Positions 41,390-50,781 of a DNA stretch of 64,000 nt are shown piece after piece. Numbering within the stretch: the stretch's first letter is position 1; the number at the start of each line of letters is the position of its first letter. The stretch lies in contig NZ_KB905385.1 of assembly GCF_000379465.1 (NCBI RefSeq), positions 62,001 to 126,000 on the forward strand. The letters run 5' to 3'. The notes under the pieces were generated by a model. That model was not told where the DNA came from, did not search any database, and saw only the letters and a list, made by a program, of their open reading frames with translations. The stretch comes from Sciscionella marina DSM 45152 (lineage in GTDB: Bacteria > Actinomycetota > Actinomycetes > Mycobacteriales > Pseudonocardiaceae). The translations under genes were made by a program, and so were the position numbers.

Positions 41390-43738
41390 ATGGACGCCGA
41401 ATCAACGAGACCCGCGCCGCTGTCCCGGCGTGCGTTCGGCAGATTCGGGGTACTGACACTGGGGGTGGTGGCCGCGATGCCGCTGATCGACTGGTCTTCT
41501 CCCGCGCTGAACAGGCGGATGCAGCGGGAAAACCGAATCGATTCCGGCTGGCGGGTCAGCGGAATGAGGACGGTGCGCGATGGCGTGACACTTCCCGATT
41601 CCGTCGCCCGGCAGTCCTGGCGCGATTGGGACCCGAAAACCTGGGAAGGGGAATGGCATTACCGCAATTCCTTCGATCTGCCCCCGGCCCCCGAAGACGG
41701 GACCTATCGCTATTTCCTGCGATTCGATGGCGCGCTCAGCGCGATCACCCCGAACCTGAACGGCCACGTGCTCGGCACCCATCGCGGTGGCTATCTCCCC
41801 GCGGAGTACGAGATCACCCGGTACGTGCGGGGCCGGGACAACCGCCTGGACGTGGCCCTGGACGGGAGCTTCGAGGTGGATGTGCCACCCAACCGGCCGG
41901 GGCGGCCCTCGAACACGGTGGATTTCTGGCAGCTCGCCGGCCTGTACCGGGAGGTGACCCTGCGGGTGCGGCCGCAGGCCTTCCTCACCGAACTGCACGC
42001 CGTTCCGCGCGCGGTGCTGGATCCCTTGCGGCGCACCGTGGATGTGCGACTGCGGGTGGACGGTCGGATGCCCGATCCGCGGGTCCGCGTCGAGCTGCTC
42101 GACGGGGAACGGATACTCGGTTCGGCGAGCACGGTGCCCGATGCGCAGGGCCGGGTGCGCACCGGAATCGGTGGGCTGCGCGATGTCGAGCTGTGGGAAC
42201 TCGACGCGCCGAAGAGCTATCGGCTCCGTGCCACGCTGTACTCCGGTCGCGAGCCGGTGCACGAGGAATCCGCCCCGGTCGGATTCCGTACGGCCGAGTT
42301 CACCACCGAGGGGTTTTTCCTCAACGGGCACAGGAGAACCATCATCGGGCTCAACCGGCACCAGATCTTCCCCTATGTGGGCGCCGCGATGCCGCCCCGG
42401 GTGCAGCGCAGGGATGCCCGGATCCTCAAGGACCTCAACGTGACCATGGTCCGCTGCTCGCACTATCCGCAGCACGAGGCGTTCCTCGAGGCCTGCGACG
42501 AGCTCGGCATCCTGGTCTTCGAGGAGGCGCCCGGCTGGGGAGCGCTCGGCGACGGGACCTGGAAACGGTACGTGCGAAGGGATGTGCGGGACATGATCCT
42601 GCGCGACCGCAACCATCCGAGCATCGTGCTGTGGGGTGTGCGGCTGAACGAGACCCCGGCGGACAGCGAACTCTATGCCGACACCCAGCGTATCGCGGCC
42701 GAGCTCGACGGTTCCCGGCAGACGACCGGGGCGATCATCGGAGGAGACTACGGCACCGAGGACTTCCTCCAGGATGTGTTCTCCTACAACGACTACGACT
42801 CGCAGCAGGTCGACGGGAAACGGCTGCCGAAGCTGAAGCAGCCGCGCGAGAACTGGCCGTGGCTGGTCACCGAATCCGTCGGCACCCTCTCCGGCCCGGC
42901 GAGCTTCTACCGGCGCACCGATCCGGTCACCGCCCAGCACGGGCAGGCGCTCGCGCATGCCTACGTGCACGAGCAGGCGGCCGCCGATCCGCGCTGCTGC
43001 GGGGCACTCGGCTGGGCCGGTTTCGACTACCCCTCCGGGAACGGAAACCAGTACCAGGGCGTGAAATACCCCGGCGTGCTCGACCAGTTCCGGGAACCGA
43101 AACTCGGAGCCGCGGTGTACGCCGCGCAGGTGGACCCGAACCGGCGGGTGGTCATCGAACCGGCCTTCTACTGGGATTTCCACGGCGAGTTCGCGGTCGG
43201 CGAGCTCGGTGACGACGCGCTGATCTTCGCGAACGCCGGGCGGCTCGAGCTGTTCCTGGACGGCGCGCCGTTCGCCGAGCTCCTCCCGGACCGGGGCCGT
43301 TTCCCGCACCTGCCCTATGCGCCCTTTCGCGCCGATTTCTCCCGGGTCTCCGGCGGCGAGCTGCGCATCGACGCCTACCAGGGCGCGCGGTTGCTCGGCA
43401 GCAGGCGGTTCTCCGCCGACCACGAGGGCGACCGGCTCGCGCTTTCCGCGGACGACAGCGAGATCCGCGCCGACGGGGCGGACGCCACGCGGGTGGTGCT
43501 GCGGGTGACCGACCGCCACGGGGCGCCGCGTCCCGGGCGCGCGGGCTCGGTCCGGCTGCGGTTGCGCGGTCCCGGCGAGTTGCTCGGGGACAATCCCTTT
43601 CCGCTCGCCGAAACCGGTGGGGTCGCCGCGGTGTGGGTGCGCGGGCGGCCCGGACGGATCGGCACGGTCCGGATCGGTGCCGTGCATCCGGAACTCCCCT
43701 CGAACGACGTCACGATCAGGATGGGTGATCGCGCATGA
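41390..43738 (+). CDS. Tat-exported glycoside hydrolase family 2 enzyme
   Basis: 782 residues. The N-terminus PLSRRAFGRFGVLTLGVVAA is a Tat-type twin-arginine signal. The GH2 sugar-binding domain (WEGEWHYRNSFDLP and VDFWQLAGLYREVTLRV), immunoglobulin-like domain and TIM barrel follow. The acid/base is Glu421 in LWGVRLNET and the nucleophile Glu495 in WLVTESVG. GH2 includes beta-galactosidases, beta-mannosidases and beta-glucuronidases. The C-terminal 200 residues add beta-sandwich domains. It overlaps a sugar porter gene by four bases, so products are probably imported. Substrate not assignable. Confidence 0.88.
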   Translation: MDAESTRPAPLSRRAFGRFGVLTLGVVAAMPLIDWSSPALNRRMQRENRIDSGWRVSGMRTVRDGVTLPDSVARQSWRDWDPKTWEGEWHYRNSFDLPPAPEDGTYRYFLRFDGALSAITPNLNGHVLGTHRGGYLPAEYEITRYVRGRDNRLDVALDGSFEVDVPPNRPGRPSNTVDFWQLAGLYREVTLRVRPQAFLTELHAVPRAVLDPLRRTVDVRLRVDGRMPDPRVRVELLDGERILGSASTVPDAQGRVRTGIGGLRDVELWELDAPKSYRLRATLYSGREPVHEESAPVGFRTAEFTTEGFFLNGHRRTIIGLNRHQIFPYVGAAMPPRVQRRDARILKDLNVTMVRCSHYPQHEAFLEACDELGILVFEEAPGWGALGDGTWKRYVRRDVRDMILRDRNHPSIVLWGVRLNETPADSELYADTQRIAAELDGSRQTTGAIIGGDYGTEDFLQDVFSYNDYDSQQVDGKRLPKLKQPRENWPWLVTESVGTLSGPASFYRRTDPVTAQHGQALAHAYVHEQAAADPRCCGALGWAGFDYPSGNGNQYQGVKYPGVLDQFREPKLGAAVYAAQVDPNRRVVIEPAFYWDFHGEFAVGELGDDALIFANAGRLELFLDGAPFAELLPDRGRFPHLPYAPFRADFSRVSGGELRIDAYQGARLLGSRRFSADHEGDRLALSADDSEIRADGADATRVVLRVTDRHGAPRPGRAGSVRLRLRGPGELLGDNPFPLAETGGVAAVWVRGRPGRIGTVRIGAVHPELPSNDVTIRMGDRA

Positions 43739-45093
43739 CACGCCTCGGAGTCCGGCGGGCGAGCTACTTCTTCGGCGCGCTCGGCGGCCTGCTGTTCGGC
43801 TACGACCTCGGCGTCGTCGCCGGTGCCCTGCTCTCCATCGGGCCCGAACTCGGCCTGAGCGCCCTCCAGAAGGGCATGGTGACCAGTTCGCTGATCGTCG
43901 GCGCGATGCTCGGCGCGCTCGGTTCCGCCTGGCTCGCCGACCGGCTCGGGCGCCGTGGGGCGATACTCGTCTCCGGTCTGGTGTTCATTCTCGGTTGCCT
44001 CGTGGCCAGCATCGGGCTGGACTTCCCGATGATCCTCGGCGGCCGTTCGGTGATGGGCCTCGCGGTTGGCGCGTTGTCCATGGCCATCCCGATCTATCTC
44101 GCCGAGCTCGCGCCCGCGGGACGCAGGGGCGCGCTCTCCGGGCTCAACCAGCTGCTGATCTCCAGCGGCATCCTGATCGCCTACCTGGTCACCACCGCGC
44201 TCGACGGTCCTGGGCAGTGGCACTACGCCTTCGGGATCGCCATGCTCCCCGCGCTGCTGCTGGTGATCGGGATCGTCTTCCAACCGGAAAGCCCGCGCTG
44301 GCTGGTGAAAAAGGGCCGGGCGGACAAGGCGCGCGCGATCCTGGAGCGCCGGGGCGAGGACGCCGAGGCTGCACTCGCCGAGATTCGCGCGCTGCTCGGC
44401 GGCACCCGCACCCCGCTCGGTGCCCTGCTCCGGGAGCCCAGCTTGCGCCGGGTGCTCGTGATCGGCGTGGGCATCGCCTTCCTGCAGCAGATCATCGGGA
44501 TCAACACGATCATCTACTACGCGCCGACGATCCTGACCACGCTCGGGTTCGCCGATTCCGCCGCGCTGCTGGCCAATGCCGGGCTCGGTGCGCTCACCGT
44601 CGTGGTCACCGTGATCATGCTGCTGGTCGTGGACCGGATCGGACGGCGCCGCCCGATGATCCTGGGTGCGATCGGCATGACGATCTGCATGCTCGCGCTC
44701 GGCACCGTGTTCCTCGGTTCGGGCAGCGCGCATACGGGCGGGCTCCTCGGCTGGGTGGCGATCATCGCGCTCGCGCTGTTCAAGGTCTCGTTCTCGATGA
44801 GCTGGGGCGGCATGGGATGGATCATCCCCGGCGAGATCTTCCCGCTACGGGTGCGCGAGACGGCGATGAGCCTGGCCACCTTCGCCAACTGGACCGGCAA
44901 CCTGCTCGTCGGCCTGTTCTTCCCGGTGCTGCTCGTGATCGGCACCGGGATCGTGTTCTACCTGTTCGCCGTGATCGGGGTGCTCGCCACGGTGTTCGCG
45001 ATGAAACTGATCCCGGAAACGAAGGGGAAATCCCTGGAGCGCATCGAGTTCGAACTCACCGGAGCGGCGGCGAAAGCCAGGCAGTTCGACTGA
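43735..45093 (+). CDS. Sugar-porter-family MFS transporter
   Basis: 452 residues, twelve predicted membrane helices. Sugar-porter signatures: LGGLLFGYDLGVVAGALL at the N-terminus, DRLGRRGAILVSG between helices 2 and 3, and PESPRWLVKKGRADKARAIL. Then GIAFLQQIIGINTIIYYAPTI in helix 7, DRIGRRRPMI, and PETKGKSLERIEFEL at the C-terminus. These carry proton-coupled uptake of hexoses or pentoses. ATGA overlap with the GH2 gene supports an extracellular glycosidase plus uptake module. Confidence 0.92.
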   Translation: MTRLGVRRASYFFGALGGLLFGYDLGVVAGALLSIGPELGLSALQKGMVTSSLIVGAMLGALGSAWLADRLGRRGAILVSGLVFILGCLVASIGLDFPMILGGRSVMGLAVGALSMAIPIYLAELAPAGRRGALSGLNQLLISSGILIAYLVTTALDGPGQWHYAFGIAMLPALLLVIGIVFQPESPRWLVKKGRADKARAILERRGEDAEAALAEIRALLGGTRTPLGALLREPSLRRVLVIGVGIAFLQQIIGINTIIYYAPTILTTLGFADSAALLANAGLGALTVVVTVIMLLVVDRIGRRRPMILGAIGMTICMLALGTVFLGSGSAHTGGLLGWVAIIALALFKVSFSMSWGGMGWIIPGEIFPLRVRETAMSLATFANWTGNLLVGLFFPVLLVIGTGIVFYLFAVIGVLATVFAMKLIPETKGKSLERIEFELTGAAAKARQFD

Positions 45094-45179
45094 GGAGCGT
45101 GGTATACGGCACGCCTTGCTCGTGCAGCCGCCCATGTCTTCGCGGAAAACCGTACGGTGGCTCGTATCGGGAACAGGCC

Positions 45180-45260
45180 ATGACCCCCGCCGAGGCGTTG
45201 CGCGCGTACACCCACGATGCCGACTATGCCGCGCACCAGGGACACGTGCTCGGCTCGCCG
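45180..45260 (+). pseudogene. Short remnant of an amidohydrolase C-terminal region
   Basis: Codons from 45180 read MTPAEALRAYTHDADYAAHQ, then GHVLGS. This resembles a conserved block near the C-terminus of YtcJ-type amidohydrolases (TPAEALRAYT-x-x-A-A-Y-A, then a GSLEPGK-like run). Similarity ends abruptly at about 45260 and no amidohydrolase sequence is visible upstream. The flanking 250-base gap between the sugar porter and the SnoaL gene is otherwise empty. Probably the scar of a deleted gene; the match is short. Confidence 0.4.
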
Positions 45261-45341
45261 GAAAAGTGTTGTGGCGGAAGAAAGTACGGGAAACCTGGCT
45301 CGCCGGATCGGCCGGTACGGGCAACCGGAGAACCGGCCGGT

Positions 45342-45770
45342 TCACGGTTCCAGATCGACACATGCCAGGAACGAGCCGTCCATGGCGAACGGCACCGACT
45401 CGTGCTCGTGGGTGATCTTCCAGCTCCCGTCGACCTTGCGGAACCCGGTGGTCTGTCGGAACCACATGGCGAACGAGTCCTGGCCGTGTTTGCGGCCCGA
45501 CATCCGGACGAGCGCATGGCAGAACGCGACCTCCTCGCCCGCGGTGATCTCCAGATCCCTTGTCTCGTAGGAGAGTTCCGCCCAGCTGTTCAGCCATTCC
45601 CGGAACGGCCCGACCTCGTTCGGGGTGCTCAGCGGCGGGGCGAGCGTGTACTGCACGGGATCCAGGCTGCCCAGTGCGAGGACGGCCTCGGCGTCCTGCG
45701 CGGAGAGCGCGGCGAACCGCTCGTCCAGGATGCCGCGGATCTCCTGCTCGGTACTGGCTGTGGTGATCAT
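45342..45770 (-). CDS. SnoaL/NTF2-like protein
   Basis: 142 residues, NTF2-like cone fold. The helix EQEIRGILDERFAALSAQDAEAVLAL and the strands VAFCHALVRMSG, SFAMWFRQTTGFRKVDGSWKITHEHESVPF match SnoaL_3/DUF4440-type proteins. The latter is a hallmark (WKI-x-HEH-x-S). Such proteins bind small hydrophobic ligands or act as isomerases/cyclases; no catalytic residue is evident here. It follows the AHSA1 gene with three bases between, in a three-gene operon led by an ArsR regulator. Confidence 0.83.
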   Translation of the reverse strand: MITTASTEQEIRGILDERFAALSAQDAEAVLALGSLDPVQYTLAPPLSTPNEVGPFREWLNSWAELSYETRDLEITAGEEVAFCHALVRMSGRKHGQDSFAMWFRQTTGFRKVDGSWKITHEHESVPFAMDGSFLACVDLEP

Positions 45771-45773
45771 GAT

Positions 45774-46568
45774 TCATTCCTTCCATGGGTAGTTTTCCTG
45801 CATCCAGGCCTGCCAGCGGGCACCCTGGTCGTCCGTGATCTGCCGGGCCCGCGGACCGAAAAGGGTCGCGGAGAATCCCACCGCCTGCCCGATCCCGCCG
45901 ATGCCGAGGCTCGCGATCCCCGGTGCCGGGCTGTCCAGCAGCAGCATCGCGGTCCGGTGCCATTTCCCGTCCAGCACGCGTTCCACGGTTCCGCCGAGCG
46001 GAGGAAGCCCGTCCCCGGTGGCCAGCCGCGCACCCGGTTCCACCACGCCGAAACCCAGCGCCGAGGTGAACCCGGACCAGGCGGATTCCCAGTCGCCGCC
46101 CGCCATTCCGTAACCGTGCAGCCAGGTTCCGGGCTGATCACGGAAATGTGCGAGGTACAGCCGCAGGAATTCGAGTGCGCGGGTCATGCCTTCGGTCATG
46201 CCCTCGATCTCTTCGTCCCAGCCGTCCTCGGGATTGCCGAACCCGCTCATCACCATGCGCACCACGCAACTGCCACCGTCCCGCGCGGTCACGATCCATT
46301 CGGTGGCCAGCGTGGCCGGCGGAATGGCCTCCTCCGAAGGGCGCCATTCCGCGCGCTGGGCGAACCGGTACGGCCGGTCGTACTCGGTGATCACCCCGGA
46401 ACCGGAGGGGCCGAGGCCCATCGTCCAGCTGTACTCGCCGCCCGCGCGCTCCTCCAGTTCGGTGGGATGCATCCAGGAACTGATCCCCGGGCCGGTCGCG
46501 ATCGCCTCCCACACCTGCTCCGGGCTCGCGGGTACCTCCACGGACAGGTCGATGCGCTTGTCATGCAC
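45774..46568 (-). CDS. AHSA1/SRPBCC-type protein
   Basis: 264 residues from the GTG at 46568, which has GGAG at a fitting distance. A TTG four codons upstream is possible but has no ribosome site. IDLSVEVPASPEQVWEAIATGPGISSWMHP (about 6-35) and TLATEWIVTARDGGSCVVRMVMSGFG form the START-like helix-grip fold of AHSA1 proteins. A C-terminal domain repeats part of this fold (about 130-260), so it may be a two-domain member. It overlaps the ArsR stop by eight bases. ArsR/AHSA1 pairs are widespread in actinobacteria; function unknown. Confidence 0.8.
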   Translation of the reverse strand: MHDKRIDLSVEVPASPEQVWEAIATGPGISSWMHPTELEERAGGEYSWTMGLGPSGSGVITEYDRPYRFAQRAEWRPSEEAIPPATLATEWIVTARDGGSCVVRMVMSGFGNPEDGWDEEIEGMTEGMTRALEFLRLYLAHFRDQPGTWLHGYGMAGGDWESAWSGFTSALGFGVVEPGARLATGDGLPPLGGTVERVLDGKWHRTAMLLLDSPAPGIASLGIGGIGQAVGFSATLFGPRARQITDDQGARWQAWMQENYPWKE

Positions 46569-47160
46569 GGTCCGCTCCAACGTCGGTGGGAATGGGGTGG
46601 GCGCCTACGACCAGGCGATAGGCGCGGGCGGGCGGTGCGGATTCGTCGTGATAGCGGGCGACGAGCTCGGAGACGCGCTTGGCGAGCTCCTCGGCGAAGG
46701 CGGTGCGCTCGGCGGGCGAGGCGAACCGCAGCTCGGTGTCGATGGACAGGGTGGCCACTCGCTTCTGCTCCGTGTCGGCGCGCCGGACCAGCCCGCCGAC
46801 CTCACGCACCACCCGGGCGGCGAGCGCGATCAGGTACCGAGCGGAGAGCCGGTCGGTCGAGCGGGAGGGATCCGCGGCGGCGGCCCCGAACGCGCCGGGG
46901 GAGACCACATAAGAAGCGGCACTGGCCACGAGCATCCGCTCGTTGAGCCCGCCCCAGCGCCGGGTTCTCACCTCGTGCACCAGGCCGTGCGCCTCGAGGG
47001 TGCGCAGGTGGTAATTCACCTTCTGCCTGGTCAGCCCGACCCGCTCGGCCAGCGTGGCCGCCGAGGCCGGTTCGGCGAGCGCGGCGAGCAGCCTGGTCCG
47101 GATCGGGTCGAGCGCGGTGGCCGCCGCGCCCGCTTCCTCGATGACATCCACCTCGTGCAT
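46561..47160 (-). CDS. ArsR-type winged-helix regulator
   Basis: 199 residues. The helix-turn-helix occupies about 15-75: LDPIRTRLLAALAEPASAATLAERVGLTRQKVNYHLRTLEAHGLV. The C-terminal half is a helical extension (RYLIALAARVVREVGGLVRRAD), longer than a minimal ArsR. No CxC-type metal-binding Cys pair is visible, so it is not a classic metal sensor. First gene of the ArsR-AHSA1-SnoaL operon. A perfect inverted repeat 14 bases upstream is its likely autoregulatory operator. Confidence 0.84.
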   Translation of the reverse strand: MHEVDVIEEAGAAATALDPIRTRLLAALAEPASAATLAERVGLTRQKVNYHLRTLEAHGLVHEVRTRRWGGLNERMLVASAASYVVSPGAFGAAAADPSRSTDRLSARYLIALAARVVREVGGLVRRADTEQKRVATLSIDTELRFASPAERTAFAEELAKRVSELVARYHDESAPPARAYRLVVGAHPIPTDVGADRA

Positions 47161-47173
47161 GCGAGGCAGTAAA

Positions 47174-47199
47174 CGCTTGACAAAAAAATTTGTCAAGCG
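47174..47199. promoter_or_regulatory. Perfect inverted repeat between arsR and the epimerase gene
   Basis: CGCTTGACAAA (47174-47184) and TTTGTCAAGCG (47189-47199) are perfect 11-bp arms around AAAA. Each arm contains TTGACA, the consensus -35, one on each strand. The palindrome therefore overlaps potential promoters for both divergent genes. Its centre is about 26 bases upstream of the arsR ATG and 55 bases upstream of the epimerase ATG. This is the strongest ArsR operator candidate. Confidence 0.7.
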
Positions 47200-47241
47200 C
47201 CGAAGGTGGAGCCGGGAGCTTCGCCAGTTACGTTGTCCGCC

Positions 47242-48156
47242 ATGAGTGGTCGTGTTCTTGTCACCGGCGGGTGCGGGTTCATCGGGCGCGCGGTGGTCGC
47301 CGCGCTGCGTGCCTCCGGGACCCCGGTCACCGTCGTCGACCGGGAGCCGTGGCTGGGTTCCTCGGATGTGGACAGCGTGCAGGGCGAGCTCGCCGAGGCC
47401 GGGGTGCGCGAGCGGGCGCTGACCGAGGATGTGGACGCCGTGGTGCACCTGGCCGCGGTGACCTCGGTGCTGAAGTCCAAAGAAGACCCGGTGCACACCT
47501 ATGAGCAGAACGTCGCCATCACCCAGGGCCTGCTCGAGCTGGCCAGACGGCGGGGAACACGCCGGTTCGTGCTCGCCTCGACCAATGCCGTGGTCGGAGA
47601 TGTCGGCACCAGCACGATCACCGCGGACCGGCCGCTGGCCCCGCTGACGCCGTACGGGGCCACCAAGGCCGCCTGCGAGATGCTGCTGTCCGGGTACTAC
47701 GGCGCCTACGGCCTTTCCACCTGCGCGCTGCGCTTCACCAATGTGTACGGGCACGGCATGTCGCACAAGGACAGCTTCGTGCCGCGGATGATGCGGGCCG
47801 CGCTCTCCGGTGCGGGAGTGCGGATCTACGGCGATGGTGAGCAGAGCCGCGATCTGGTGCACATCGACGACGTCGCCCGGGCCGTGCTGCTGGCGATCGA
47901 CAGCGAGCACACCGGACCGGCGATCGTGGGCGCCGGGCACTCCGTTTCGGTACTCGAACTCGTGGCGGCGGTACGCTCGGTCACCGGACGCCCCTTGCCC
48001 GCCGAGCACGTCGAGGCGCCGAAGGGTGAGATGCCCGCCGTGGTCGTGGACGTGTCCGCGAGCGCGGGGCGCATCGGGTTCACCCCGAACGTCGCGCTGC
48101 ACGAAGGGCTCACCGACACCTGGAAATACTTCCAAGAGACCTGGGACGAGGCATGA
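47242..48156 (+). CDS. NAD-dependent nucleotide-sugar epimerase/dehydratase
   Basis: 304 residues, extended SDR. RVLVTGGCGFIGRAVVAALRASG is the GxxGxxG loop, AVVHLAAVTSV follows, and YGATKAACEML carries the YxxxK catalytic pair (about residue 140). NDP-sugar 4-epimerases and dehydratases share this layout; the exact sugar cannot be read off. It overlaps the GT2 gene by four bases and likely makes its sugar donor. The ATG at 47242 precedes the first beta strand directly. Confidence 0.85.
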   Translation: MSGRVLVTGGCGFIGRAVVAALRASGTPVTVVDREPWLGSSDVDSVQGELAEAGVRERALTEDVDAVVHLAAVTSVLKSKEDPVHTYEQNVAITQGLLELARRRGTRRFVLASTNAVVGDVGTSTITADRPLAPLTPYGATKAACEMLLSGYYGAYGLSTCALRFTNVYGHGMSHKDSFVPRMMRAALSGAGVRIYGDGEQSRDLVHIDDVARAVLLAIDSEHTGPAIVGAGHSVSVLELVAAVRSVTGRPLPAEHVEAPKGEMPAVVVDVSASAGRIGFTPNVALHEGLTDTWKYFQETWDEA

Positions 48157-49007
48157 ACGGAAAGCTGGCGCCGTATCCGGACCCGGTCGACGCGGCCGCG
48201 GTCGCCTCCTTCGGGAAGCGCTACCCGGACGCCGAGCTCGCCGAGGTCACCGTGGTGATCGCGGCCTACAACGAAGCGGGCGGGATCGGATCGGTGCTCG
48301 ACGCGATGCCCCGGGAATGCCTCGGCATGCCCGTCGAGGTGCTCGTGGTCGTGGACGGCTGCAGCGATGACACCGCCGACATCGCGGAGAAGCACGGCGC
48401 GTACACCTGCGTCGCCGAACGCAACCGGGGCCAGGGGGCCGCGCTGCGGCTCGGTTACCAGGTCGCGGCGGCCCGCGGCGCGCGGTACGTGGTGACCACC
48501 GACGCGGACGGGCAGTACGACAACGACGAGCTGCCGATGCTGCTGCGCCCGCTGGTGGACGACCGGGCCGATTTCGTCAGCGGTTCCCGGCGGCTCGGCC
48601 ACGAGGAGGCCGCGGACAACGTGCGCTGGCTCGGCACCCGGGTGTTCGCCGGGCTGGCCTCGTTGCTGACGCTGCGCCGGATCAGCGACACCTCGTTCGG
48701 TTTCCGGGCGATGCGCGCCGAGCTGGCCGCATCGGTGACTCTGACCGAACCGCAGTACCAGTCCTCCGAGCTGCTGCTCGGTGTGCTGGCCCGGGGTGCC
48801 CGGCTGTGCGAGCTGCCCATGACGATGCGGCTGCGTTCGGCCGGTTCCACGAAGAAGGGCGGCAGCCTGTACTACGGCGCGAACTACGCCCGGGTCATGA
48901 CGGGGACGTGGTTGCGGGAGTTCGTTCTTCGCCGGCCGTCCCGGTTCGCCCGGGCCCGGCGGGACGCTGCGCAGCGGCGCGGAACACGAGCCGATCGAGC
49001 AGCGTGA
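48153..49007 (+). CDS. GT2-family glycosyltransferase (DPM/polyprenyl-phosphate type)
   Basis: 284 residues. The GT-A fold begins with VTVVIAAYNEAGGIGSVLDAMP (about 32-52). VLVVVDGCSDDTADIA is the donor loop, VTTDADGQY is the DxD-type metal motif and SDTSFGFRAMRAE is the acceptor region. Dolichol-phosphate-mannose-synthase-like enzymes transfer sugar to polyprenyl phosphate. No C-terminal membrane helices are seen. Its last 113 bases overlap the convergent GtrA gene, a classic partner of such enzymes in undecaprenyl-sugar flipping. Confidence 0.87.
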   Translation: MNGKLAPYPDPVDAAAVASFGKRYPDAELAEVTVVIAAYNEAGGIGSVLDAMPRECLGMPVEVLVVVDGCSDDTADIAEKHGAYTCVAERNRGQGAALRLGYQVAAARGARYVVTTDADGQYDNDELPMLLRPLVDDRADFVSGSRRLGHEEAADNVRWLGTRVFAGLASLLTLRRISDTSFGFRAMRAELAASVTLTEPQYQSSELLLGVLARGARLCELPMTMRLRSAGSTKKGGSLYYGANYARVMTGTWLREFVLRRPSRFARARRDAAQRRGTRADRAA

Positions 49008-49437
49008 ACTTCAGCACGAACATCAGCGCGTAACTGCCCACGAACGCGCCGTCGAGTACGACGATCCGCCAGAACTCGCTCATCGCGAGCGGGTGCAGCA
49101 GATGATCGGTGAGCGTGGTCAGCCCGGTGGACAGCAGCCCGGTGGTCGCGACGACCAGCACATAGGGCAGCGTCTCGGTGCGGAAATGCGGTTTGCGATC
49201 GCGTCCCCACGCCCAGCGACGGCTGATGAAGTAGTTCGGGATGGCGCCCGCGAGGAACGCGAGGAAGCTCGCGAGGGTGCTGTTCGTGTGCCCGGTGAGC
49301 AGGCCGAGCAGTACGATCTGCGAGAGTACGGTCCCACACACCGCTGTGACCAGCGCTTTCGAGAAACGCTTGAGCACGTTCAGGCGCCGCTCGCCCACCC
49401 GTGCGCGCACCCGTTCGGAGATCACCACAGCATTCAT
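48895..49437 (-). CDS. GtrA-family membrane protein
   Basis: 180 residues with four membrane helices: LVTAVCGTVLSQIVLLGLLTG, NSTLASFLAFLAGAIPNYFISRRWAWG, TLPYVLVVATTGLLSTGL and RIVVLDGAFVGSYALMFVLKF. The FLAFLAGAIPNYFISRRWAWG block is the GtrA signature. GtrA proteins are thought to flip polyprenyl-phosphate sugars, made here by the neighbouring GT2 enzyme. Start ATG at 49437 (MNAVVISERV). The 3' end overlaps the GT2 coding sequence by 113 bases on the opposite strand. Confidence 0.86.
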   Translation of the reverse strand: MNAVVISERVRARVGERRLNVLKRFSKALVTAVCGTVLSQIVLLGLLTGHTNSTLASFLAFLAGAIPNYFISRRWAWGRDRKPHFRTETLPYVLVVATTGLLSTGLTTLTDHLLHPLAMSEFWRIVVLDGAFVGSYALMFVLKFTLLDRLVFRAAAQRPAGPGRTGTAGEERTPATTSPS

Positions 49438-49533
49438 TCTCCAGCAGGGCGGCCGCACGGTCGGGAGCGCCCCGCAGTTCTGTCAAAACTCTCAGGGTCA
49501 ACCCCGTCTGATATTTGAGAGTCTGTCCGTTAG

Positions 49534-50721
<1,188 letters not shown>

Positions 50722-50739
50722 ACCCTTTCGGACACGAGA

Positions 50740-50774
50740 AAAGGCGCCCCCGGACCCGGTCCGGGGGCGCCTTT
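50740..50774. terminator. Strong bidirectional terminator
   Basis: The arms 50740-50755 (AAAGGCGCCCCCGGAC) and 50759-50774 are perfectly complementary over 16 bp, with a three-base loop. The stem ends in AAA/TTT, giving a T run on each strand. It sits between the sulfoquinovose synthase and the convergent phospholipase gene and probably terminates both. Confidence 0.92.
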
Positions 50775-50781
50775 CTTCGGG

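Noticed and set aside
45331-45342. AACCGGCCGGTT palindrome at the end of the SnoaL gene
   Set aside because: A 12-bp GC palindrome is common by chance in this composition and its position suggests no promoter role.
43617-46946. 1109-codon plus-strand open frame over the MFS, SnoaL and AHSA1 genes
   Set aside because: It crosses three well-supported genes out of phase and on both strands, and has no continuous domain. Only the short amidohydrolase-like piece at 45180 was kept.
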